From: Bacteroidales bacterium
Lineage (GTDB): Bacteria; Bacteroidota; Bacteroidia; Bacteroidales; B18-G4
Direction: 5' to 3'
Assembly (NCBI GenBank): GCA_023145125.1
Contig: JAGLEK010000089.1
Location: forward strand, 1-40,322
Length of the DNA stretch: 40,322 nt
Below the pieces are notes generated by a model, which saw only the letters and a list, made by a program, of their open reading frames with translations, was not told where the DNA came from and did not search any database. The translations under genes and the position numbers were made by a program. Shown here in pieces: positions 1-5,992 of the stretch; the first letter of the stretch is position 1, and each line of letters opens with the position of its first letter.

Positions 1-21
1 CTGGATGCTGGATACTGGATA
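1..21. repeat. Heptamer array, CTGGATA/G family (3 units)
   Basis: Three contiguous 7-bp units (CTGGATG, then CTGGATA twice) start at the window edge, so the array may extend further left. It lies 7 bases beyond the stop codon of the DUF6249 gene. The same family recurs as ten units at 2636-2705. Confidence 0.8.
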
Positions 22-28
22 TCCCTAC

Positions 29-358
29 TTATTTTTTGCTCTGTTGTTTTTCCAGGAAATAACTGATAACTAATGCAAGTCCTCCCCACAGGAAGATCAT
101 GGAAAAATATGAAACCTCAGGTTCCAGTGCAGTTGTTACTTCAATTATATTCCCAAGCAGAATACCTATTGCAACACCGATCAGAAGTAATCCGTAACGA
201 ATACCAAGCATGGCGGGCTTCAGATATTCAAAGGAGGAGGGATCAGCACCTTTTTCAAGCATGGTCATTCTTTCTTTTTTCCTGACACCAAGGTATACGA
301 TACCATATATGAATCCGAAGATCACAAGCAGGACAAGTATTGGAGTTAATTCAATCAT
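29..358 (-). CDS. DUF6249-like small membrane protein
   Basis: This 109-residue protein is predicted to sit in the inner membrane. Residues 1-25 form a first hydrophobic segment. A short basic stretch follows with the signature RKKERMTMLEKGADPSSF (about 26-43), which is typical of DUF6249 proteins of Bacteroidetes. Two more hydrophobic segments lie at about 53-71 and 84-102, and the tail is basic (EKQQSKK). The function of the family is not known. The ATG at 358 is preferred because the first membrane segment begins immediately. The gene is divergent from the GNAT gene at 597, and its stop is followed by a heptamer array at the window edge. I see no clear promoter. Confidence 0.75.
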   Translation of the reverse strand: MIELTPILVLLVIFGFIYGIVYLGVRKKERMTMLEKGADPSSFEYLKPAMLGIRYGLLLIGVAIGILLGNIIEVTTALEPEVSYFSMIFLWGGLALVISYFLEKQQSKK

Positions 359-480
359 AATATTTTGTTTTAAATGGTAAATGAATGTTTCTGCATCTTT
401 GACGCAATCTTCTCCACCAGGTTACAACTCAGGGGAATAAAATTTAGAACCTTTAATATTTCTATTTGTGTTAGCATACC

Positions 481-546
481 GGTACGAGGTGCGGGGGATG
501 GGGTATGAGGACTTCATCCTCCATCCTTGTACCTCGTACCCTGTCC
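481..546. repeat. Inverted heptamer array, GGTACGA family, able to form a hairpin
   Basis: The left arm runs in 7-bp steps (GGTACGA, GGTGCGG, GGGATGG, GGTATGA). The right arm is the same family on the other strand (read in reverse complement: GGTACGA, GGTACAA, GGATGGA). The outermost 10 bases, GGTACGAGGT at 481-490 and ACCTCGTACC at 531-540, are perfect reverse complements 40 bases apart. It lies between two divergent genes. Confidence 0.75.
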
Positions 547-584
547 CACAAACCAATTTCACTGGTCTTATAAAGATACTTTCC

Positions 585-592
585 TAAATTTG
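585..592 (+). promoter_or_regulatory. Bacteroidetes-type -7 element (TAAATTTG)
   Basis: TAAATTTG followed by C matches the TAnnTTTG -7 consensus of the Bacteroidetes primary sigma factor. I see no -33 TTTG at the expected spacing. It ends only 4 bases before the ATG at 597, so transcription would begin at or next to the start codon, giving a leaderless or nearly leaderless message. Confidence 0.45.
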
Positions 593-596
593 CAGT

Positions 597-1025
597 ATGA
601 TTGATATCGTTACATTTAATATTAATGAAAAGCCTGACCTTAGCAAACAGGCCAACCAAATCCGTCAAAAAGTATTTGTTGAGGAACAAAATGTTGATCC
701 CGTCCTGGAATATGACGAGTATGAATCAACAGCAATCCATTATTTACTTAGCGTTGAGGGTGTTCCGGTAGCTACAGCACGTTGGCGGGAAACACCTAAA
801 GGCATCAAACTGGAAAGGTTTGCCACCTTAACTTCACATCGTAATAAAGGCCTGGGTGCTTTCCTGCTTGAGGACATCCTGAACGACATCCTCCCAACAG
901 ATAAAAAGATATACCTCCACTCCCAGTTGAAAGCCATACCCTTCTATAAAAGGCACGGGTTTGTTATAATAGGCGAGCAATTCACAGAAGCAGATATTGA
1001 ACACTTTGAGATGGAATACAGGTAG
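597..1025 (+). CDS. GNAT family N-acetyltransferase (ElaA/YjcF-like)
   Basis: This 142-residue single-domain GNAT protein would transfer an acetyl group from acetyl-CoA to an unknown amine. The N-terminal part has IRQKVFVEEQNVDP (about 22-35) and the central part VATARWRE, both typical of the ElaA/YjcF-like branch. The acetyl-CoA pyrophosphate loop is visible as HRNKGLGAFL (about 80-89), and the C-terminal IPFYKRHGFVIIGEQF is the usual beta5 to beta7 region. The length is normal for the family. The ATG at 597 gives the full N-terminal strand. A -7 element sits 5 bp upstream. Downstream, a heptamer array begins 4 bases after the stop. The substrate cannot be read from sequence. Confidence 0.88.
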   Translation: MIDIVTFNINEKPDLSKQANQIRQKVFVEEQNVDPVLEYDEYESTAIHYLLSVEGVPVATARWRETPKGIKLERFATLTSHRNKGLGAFLLEDILNDILPTDKKIYLHSQLKAIPFYKRHGFVIIGEQFTEADIEHFEMEYR

Positions 1026-1029
1026 GAAA

Positions 1030-1057
1030 AACGAACAACGAATAATGAACAACGAAT
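1030..1057. repeat. Heptamer array, AACGAAT/AACGAAC family (4 units)
   Basis: Four contiguous 7-bp units (AACGAAC, AACGAAT, AATGAAC, AACGAAT) begin 4 bases after the TAG stop of the GNAT gene. The array lies between the convergent ends of this gene and the MltF-like gene. Confidence 0.75.
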
Positions 1058-1104
1058 ATCAGGGAGTGACAGATTATAAATTCTAAAGACTGAATTGTAA
1101 AGTC

Positions 1105-2562
1105 TTAGTTTTCAATAACCTTTTTATAGTGTTCGTACCTCTCAAAGATCTCCACCACAAAGTTATAGGTTTCTTCACCACGGGCATATCCATATTTCAC
1201 CACTGAATCGCGGTAATAGACAGGATTTGATTTGTTGAGGATGAAAAAATCAACATTATCGGTCCAGACGTTGGGGTCTTTGCCATGCTTCTCCGCCAGG
1301 CGGCGCCCATCATAAATATGTGCAATCCCAACGTTATAAGCTGCCATTACAAACCGGATGCGCTCTTCCGGATCTTCAATTTCCGGAGGAAGCTGTTTGT
1401 CGAGCCAGCGAAGGAATTCTATCCCGGCCCTGATCTGGTCGGACGGAGGAGAATTTGTATCGACACCGTAAGCTTCAGCTGTTGTTGGCATCAATTGCAT
1501 CAGTCCGAAAGCCCCGACCCAGGAAGTAGCATCAGGATGAAAGCGTGATTCCTGGTAAATCAGGGAAGCTACCAGCCTCCAGTCCAGGCCATAAAAAGCA
1601 CTATACTCACGTATGATCTCATCATATTGTGAGATCTTCCCACCACCGATCGAATGATACTCACTCTGAGCGATGTTAACAGAACGTGGGTTGTTGAAAT
1701 ACTTATTATAAACATAGCGAGAGGCAACACTCTTTTTGTAATCCATGATCCAGTCATTGATCTCAAATCTCAAACTGTCACTACCCTGTCGTACTGCCCA
1801 GGCAACATGTTGCGGGAAGCTCACTGCAGTCTTGACATCAATATTCGGATAATACTTTTGATTCACTTTTGCGATATGCTCATCTGCAACGGTGAATTCG
1901 ATCTCCCCTTCAGCAACTGCGGTGATTAGCTGTTCAACCTCCCTTTCCGGATCAACAAAAATGTGGATTGTATCCCCGATCTCATTTGCAAGAATTTCAA
2001 GCCTGTCGGCAAAAACAGTTCCCTTTTGTACGTATACATCTTTGCCGGCCAGGTCTAATGGATTCCTGATCAGCATATCCTCAATTTCATCCCATGTGCG
2101 CATTTTCCTCCAGTTCTCGGGTTTACGCTGTATCAATACCTGTTTGGTTTGAATCTGGGGTAGGGTAAAATCAACCAGTTTCTGTCTGTCGCTGGTCACT
2201 GTCAGTCCCATCGCGATCACGTCAACCTTTTCATTATTTAAAAGATCGAAGGCCTGATTCATATCGCTGCTGATCACAAGTTTCAGGTTTACATCCAGAA
2301 AATCAGCAAATTGCTGAAGCATTTCAAACTGATAACCCATGGGTTCTCCCCGGTAAATAAAATAATTGGTGGAGTTATAATCAGTGAGGGCAATCAGGGT
2401 ATCGCGATCCAGGATCCGCTGCATGCTTTGATCTTGAGGCAACAGCTCATCATCCAGAATGTCACTCATTTTATCATCATGACCACTAATGCATGAATAG
2501 AGCAAGAACATCCATCCTGCAAAAAAGAACGCTAATATTAATATTGGTTTCCTTTTCTTCAA
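1105..2562 (-). CDS. mltF: MltF-like membrane-bound lytic murein transglycosylase
   Basis: This 485-residue protein has the two-domain architecture of MltF. A periplasmic solute-binding-protein family 3 domain (about 50-290) is followed by a lysozyme-like SLT domain (about 315-425). The SLT core ASLIYQESRFHPDATSWVGA places the catalytic glutamate at E338. It is followed by GLMQLMPTTAEAYG and the AAYNVG motif. The N-terminus is a signal sequence ending LLYSC (C24), an imperfect lipobox, so it is probably a lipoprotein. The enzyme cleaves the MurNAc-GlcNAc bond to 1,6-anhydroMurNAc. The binding domain probably has a regulatory role, as in MltF of Proteobacteria. The gene is monocistronic and converges on the GNAT gene. 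Confidence 0.9.
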   Translation of the reverse strand: MKKRKPILILAFFFAGWMFLLYSCISGHDDKMSDILDDELLPQDQSMQRILDRDTLIALTDYNSTNYFIYRGEPMGYQFEMLQQFADFLDVNLKLVISSDMNQAFDLLNNEKVDVIAMGLTVTSDRQKLVDFTLPQIQTKQVLIQRKPENWRKMRTWDEIEDMLIRNPLDLAGKDVYVQKGTVFADRLEILANEIGDTIHIFVDPEREVEQLITAVAEGEIEFTVADEHIAKVNQKYYPNIDVKTAVSFPQHVAWAVRQGSDSLRFEINDWIMDYKKSVASRYVYNKYFNNPRSVNIAQSEYHSIGGGKISQYDEIIREYSAFYGLDWRLVASLIYQESRFHPDATSWVGAFGLMQLMPTTAEAYGVDTNSPPSDQIRAGIEFLRWLDKQLPPEIEDPEERIRFVMAAYNVGIAHIYDGRRLAEKHGKDPNVWTDNVDFFILNKSNPVYYRDSVVKYGYARGEETYNFVVEIFERYEHYKKVIEN

Positions 2563-2635
2563 ATAAAATTTTTCAAATTGTACACCAATGTAATAAATAA
2601 TGTCATGTTTAGGGGATAAAATTTATTAACAGTTG

Positions 2636-2705
2636 CTGGTTGCTGGATACTAGATACTAGATACTGGATACTGGATGCTGGATACTGGATGCTGGATACT
2701 GGTTA
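2636..2705. repeat. Heptamer array, CTGGATA family (10 units)
   Basis: Ten uninterrupted 7-bp units can be counted. The variants are CTGGTTG, CTGGATA, CTAGATA (twice), CTGGATG and a final CTGGTTA. The last unit overlaps the stop codon of the DUF2147 gene (bases 2703-2705, TTA on the plus strand, TAA in the gene). It is the longest clean array in the window and belongs to the same family as bases 1-21. Confidence 0.9.
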
Positions 2706-3167
2706 CTCTTTCACACGCGTCCAATAAGTAGTTTTTCCAATAAGTGATATTCCGATGTATCCCCTGATCTTTAACAGGTCATATTCCTTCATTATAATAT
2801 AGCAACTGTAGGTTTTTCCGGTTTTGGGATCGTAAATATCTCCCTCGTCCCATTCATTATCCTCATCCCATTCAAAATCGGTGAGCAGCATAATGCCTAA
2901 AGAGGGGCGTTTCTGCAGTTCCGGATCCGGGTTGTGTTTGTCTAACTTAGCTTTTCCAGTTTCATCATCAATGGGAAATTTATACCAGATAGTCTTGCCA
3001 AAATACAGATCCCCCTCTTTATAGATCTCAATATGGGCATCTTCATCTTCGTTCAGCCACACCCCGAGCAAGTCGTCAGACTTATAGTCCTGAGCTGAAA
3101 CATTTGCGGCAGTAAGCATACCGACCGCGATCACCATTAATAAAATCCTGAGTTTTTTCATAATCAT
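2703..3167 (-). CDS. DUF2147 family secreted protein
   Basis: This 154-residue protein begins with a signal peptide (about 1-26, ending NVSAQ). One DUF2147 domain (about 34-152) opens with LLGVWLNEDEDAHIEIYKEG and continues through PDPELQKRPSLGIMLL, DPKTGKTYSCYI and a closing IGKTTYWTR. These are the conserved blocks of the family, a small beta-barrel exported to the periplasm or outer membrane. No enzymatic role is established. MKK at residue 3 is an equally good start. The stop codon lies inside the last unit of a heptamer array. It is probably transcribed alone. Confidence 0.87.
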   Translation of the reverse strand: MIMKKLRILLMVIAVGMLTAANVSAQDYKSDDLLGVWLNEDEDAHIEIYKEGDLYFGKTIWYKFPIDDETGKAKLDKHNPDPELQKRPSLGIMLLTDFEWDEDNEWDEGDIYDPKTGKTYSCYIIMKEYDLLKIRGYIGISLIGKTTYWTRVKE

Positions 3168-3350
3168 TTAGTTGGTTAGTATATATTCGGAAACTAAGAT
3201 ACATTAAAAGTTTATTCCTCCCTGCATACTAATTTTAACAGAGCCATTGTTTTGCACCAGGACCTTAACTGTTCAGGCCGGTTAAAACAATGTAGTTTCT
3301 TCGTTATCTGTCTAACAATCCGGATGTTAAGACTGTATTAAAATATCCCG

Positions 3351-3358
3351 TATTTTTG
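3351..3358 (+). promoter_or_regulatory. Bacteroidetes-type -7 element (TATTTTTG)
   Basis: TATTTTTG matches TAnnTTTG and ends 4 bases before the ATG at 3363. I see no well-placed -33 box. If it is used, the message would be leaderless or start at the second in-frame ATG (3369). Confidence 0.4.
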
Positions 3359-3362
3359 TATT

Positions 3363-4265
3363 ATGCGAATGGCTCAGGCATATTTATTGATCCTTATTTT
3401 ATTAACTCAGGCATTCCTGCATGCCCAGGTAAGCATTAACTGTGATGAATGGGATTTTGAATCCGGAACTGATCTCTTAACTAATGACAGCATGCCGTTT
3501 TCCATTGCCGTGCCTGGTTCCGGATTACTGAATAATGCCCAAATATCGTTTTGCCCTTCAGGCATAGAGCGTTCGTCTCCCAATGATGTTAATAAGCGCC
3601 ATCACTTTGATTGGGTCGTTAAATACAATAATATTTACCTGAAAACTTCAGGAGGGCTCGTTTTTGAGGGGATGAATGAGCATGGATTTTCAGCATCGCT
3701 AATGTTTCTTAATAACAGCCGGCTTCCTGAGAAAGACAAGGAGCATATTCCCATCGCGGCTTCGCTAAGCGTTAATTTCTTCATCGATCATTTTAAATGC
3801 ATCGACACTGCCTTGCTTGCCATTTGGGACATCCGGATATTTGATGATTTAGACCTTGAATGCGGGTGGCCTTTCAGGTTAATATTGCATGATTCAAGCG
3901 GGGCAACAGCATATATTGAATATGTCAGGGGAGACCTCAGGGTATATACACCTGAATCCCCTGCCCTGATTGTAGGAGGCCCTACATATGCACGCCTGAT
4001 CACCCTGGGGCACTTTCCGGATTCAATACCTGCAGGCAAAGCTGAAAAACGTTTTCTGGATATTACAACAAATAGCATCCCGGATATCTCGTGGACTTTA
4101 TTGCAGTATTACAATGAGAGCTATTCTGATCACTATTATGGAATATTAAGAGACCATATGAATAAAGAATTACTCATCATGGATCCATCTGTTGAAGAAT
4201 TGAGGTTAAAATTCAGTGAGATCGTTTTCACCCCGGGAAAGGTAACAACCAAAAATATCTTCTAA
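3363..4265 (+). CDS. Divergent choloylglycine hydrolase/penicillin V acylase-like Ntn-fold protein
   Basis: This 300-residue exported protein has a signal peptide at about 1-22 (ending FLHAQ). The body resembles linear-amide C-N hydrolases of the Ntn superfamily. It has GMNEHGFSASLMFLNN (family pattern GxNEkGL), a long central stretch ending IWDIRIFDD, then FRLILHDSSGATAYIEYV (family pattern HW...aDxsGxsxvIEy), a GDLRVYTPES strand and GGPTYARL (family pattern TNSPT). A cysteine at C27, four residues after the predicted cleavage site, could be the N-terminal nucleophile. The usual RNxD after it reads TNDS, and the TNSP asparagine reads VGGP, so catalysis is doubtful. The family call is by eye. 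The stop overlaps the convergent udk stop by 4 bp. Confidence 0.6.
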   Translation: MRMAQAYLLILILLTQAFLHAQVSINCDEWDFESGTDLLTNDSMPFSIAVPGSGLLNNAQISFCPSGIERSSPNDVNKRHHFDWVVKYNNIYLKTSGGLVFEGMNEHGFSASLMFLNNSRLPEKDKEHIPIAASLSVNFFIDHFKCIDTALLAIWDIRIFDDLDLECGWPFRLILHDSSGATAYIEYVRGDLRVYTPESPALIVGGPTYARLITLGHFPDSIPAGKAEKRFLDITTNSIPDISWTLLQYYNESYSDHYYGILRDHMNKELLIMDPSVEELRLKFSEIVFTPGKVTTKNIF

Positions 4266-4876
4266 AACTCCGACAGCCTTGTCTTTACTTTCGATGCCAG
4301 GATATCGATAGCCACAAGATTTTCGCCTCCCTGCGGCACGATAATATCGGCATATCTTTTAGAAGGCTCAATGAATTGCAGGTGCATTGGTTTTACGAAA
4401 GTGTAATAATGCCTGAGCACATCCTGCACATCCCTTCCCCTTTCGATAATATCCCTTCGCATGATACGCGACAGGCGGTCATCATCATCGGCATCCACAA
4501 AAGTCTTCACGTCAAAACGCCCCCGCAGCTCCGGATTTGTAAAGATGAGGATCCCCTCAACGATGGTCACCTCTTTGGGCTCAATTCTTATTGTTTCTTT
4601 CAGGCGGGCACAATCAACATATGAATAGGTGGGCATCTCAATAGCATGCCCTTCCATAAGCTGGTCTATATGACGTATCAAAAGTCCCCATTCAATAGAA
4701 TCAGGATGGTCAAAATTTATCTTTTTCTTTTCTTTCGGAGGAAGATGGCCGTTATCCCAATAGTAGGAGTCCTGTACGATCACAGAAACACTATTCCTGG
4801 GAAGAAGTTCTATTATCCGGTTCACCACCGTAGTCTTTCCGGATCCCGATCCGCCTGCTATTCCAATAATCAACAT
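4262..4876 (-). CDS. udk: Uridine kinase
   Basis: This 204-residue cytosolic P-loop kinase phosphorylates uridine and cytidine to UMP and CMP in pyrimidine salvage, normally with GTP or ATP. The Walker A motif GIAGGSGSGKTTV is at residues 5-17. Family blocks follow: VIVQDSYYWDNGHL, NFDHPDSIEWGLL, MPTYSYVDCAR, VEGILIF, and VDADDDDRLSRIMRRDIIERGRD (the lid/Arg region). The length is usual for bacterial Udk. A -7-like TGATTTTG lies upstream on the minus strand near 4904. The gene ends in a 4-bp overlap with the convergent gene at 3363-4265, so no separate terminator fits between them. Confidence 0.96.
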   Translation of the reverse strand: MLIIGIAGGSGSGKTTVVNRIIELLPRNSVSVIVQDSYYWDNGHLPPKEKKKINFDHPDSIEWGLLIRHIDQLMEGHAIEMPTYSYVDCARLKETIRIEPKEVTIVEGILIFTNPELRGRFDVKTFVDADDDDRLSRIMRRDIIERGRDVQDVLRHYYTFVKPMHLQFIEPSKRYADIIVPQGGENLVAIDILASKVKTRLSEF

Positions 4877-4914
4877 AATTGCCAGTTTTCTGCTGCTAAG
4901 ATAGCAAAATCATA

Positions 4915-4949
4915 AGGGTTGCCAACCTTATTAGGGTTGCCAACCCTAA
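4915..4949. repeat. Tandem pair of near-perfect palindromes
   Basis: Two copies of AGGGTTGCCAACC stand head to tail. The second copy extends to a 19-bp palindrome with a single central base (TTAGGGTTG, C, CAACCCTAA; 4931-4949). The first is TAAGGGTTGCCAACCTTA with one missing base in its right arm. The second copy overlaps the TAG stop of the downstream minus-strand gene (4946-4948). They could be a transcription terminator or REP-like units, or operators. Confidence 0.7.
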
Positions 4950-5371
4950 AATATCGTTATCCCCAGGGCACCAATACCTGAAAGTAAAATACTCCAGATC
5001 ACATTCCCGATCAACGACCAGATCAGCAATCGATTTGTCGCCCTTACGATGGTAATGCCAATGGCCATACCCAGTATCGGCCCGAATATACCGGGCAGTA
5101 AGAGGCCGAGGCCAATAACACCATATTTATTAAGGTAGCGGTGCATTTTTGCCCTGGATCTTCCCAGGTACCTTTCACCTCTCTTGCTCATCACATACCT
5201 TTTAACGCGGCTTCCAAAAATATAGACCAGGGTGGTGCCGGTTGCTGACCCCAGGGAAATAGTTATCGCAATCACGTAGGGATTGAAGCCATAGGCCAGG
5301 CCAACAGGAATGGCCATCCACAGGCCGAAAGAGCCCACGCAGAATAATATGATAAGGTGCAGGATTGTCAA
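4946..5371 (-). CDS. Small multi-drug export-like membrane protein
   Basis: This 141-residue integral membrane protein has about four hydrophobic segments (about 3-28, 31-52, 83-105 and 110-140). A basic cytosolic stretch (VKRYVMSKRGERYLGRSRAKMHRYLNKYG) separates the halves. The Gly/Pro pattern GVIGLGLLLPGIFGPILGMAIG, repeated loosely in the N-terminal half as VGLAYGFNP, resembles the small multi-drug export protein family (PF06695), which is distantly DedA-like. Transport function is not shown by sequence. The ATG at 5371 is followed directly by the first membrane segment. The stop codon overlaps a palindromic repeat. The gene is co-directional with udk downstream and mce upstream, with gaps of 69 and 91 bp. 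Confidence 0.65.
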   Translation of the reverse strand: MTILHLIILFCVGSFGLWMAIPVGLAYGFNPYVIAITISLGSATGTTLVYIFGSRVKRYVMSKRGERYLGRSRAKMHRYLNKYGVIGLGLLLPGIFGPILGMAIGITIVRATNRLLIWSLIGNVIWSILLSGIGALGITIF

Positions 5372-5462
5372 GCTTTATTTATTTTAAATATTCTTCTAAC
5401 CCATGAAGATAACAAAACCCTAAAATTGAATCTGAAGCAAATGGAATTCATCCGGAATTAAA

Positions 5463-5870
5463 TTAGCTTTTATCTTCACAGAATTCCGTGAGCACACCGA
5501 AAGTGGATTTGGGATGCAGAAAAGCAATGTCCAGGCCTTCGGCCCCTCTGCGTGGCTGCAGGTCGATCAGCCTGATGCCACTTTCTTCAGCCTCTTTCAG
5601 GTGAGATTCAATGCCCTTCACGGCATACGCGATATGATGGATACCTTCACCACGCTTTTCAATGTGTTTCCCGATAGGGCCCTCCGGATCGGTAGATTCC
5701 AGCAATTCGATCTTTGTTTGCCCGATCCTGAGGAAAGCGGTCTTTACCTTCTGGTCTGTTACCTCTTCTATGGCATAACATTTCGTGCCAAGCATCTTTT
5801 CATAAAAAGGGATGGCCTCATCAAGGCTTTTAACAGCTATTCCAATATGTTCAATATGAGTTGGTTTCAT
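5463..5870 (-). CDS. mce: Methylmalonyl-CoA epimerase
   Basis: This glyoxalase/VOC-fold enzyme interconverts the 2R and 2S forms of methylmalonyl-CoA between the mutase and propionate or succinate metabolism. I start it at the ATG at 5870 (MKPTHIEHIGIAV), giving 135 residues, the usual length. A longer reading frame adds 24 residues with no family counterpart. Probable metal ligands are H8 (HIEHIGIAV), the glutamate of KIELLE, the second histidine pair in GEGIHHIAYAV and the glutamate of VLTEFCE. DPEGPIGKHIEKRGEGIHH is the family signature. No mutase or decarboxylase gene is nearby, so it appears unlinked from its pathway partners here. Confidence 0.94.
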   Translation of the reverse strand: MKPTHIEHIGIAVKSLDEAIPFYEKMLGTKCYAIEEVTDQKVKTAFLRIGQTKIELLESTDPEGPIGKHIEKRGEGIHHIAYAVKGIESHLKEAEESGIRLIDLQPRRGAEGLDIAFLHPKSTFGVLTEFCEDKS

Positions 5871-5992
5871 TACAGATACCTTTATTGTGAAATTTTTCAG
5901 AAAAGTAGGATAAATTTTAATTCCAAAAAAAGAACCGGCCATATATTTTTGTGAATAAGCCGGTTCCTTATGTGCATTTCAGGACAAAAGAT

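Noticed and set aside
2636..2705. CRISPR array
   Set aside because: The units are contiguous 7-mers without spacers, and no cas gene is present.
5871..5942. 24-residue N-terminal extension of mce
   Set aside because: It has no counterpart in the epimerase family, and the internal ATG gives the standard length and start.
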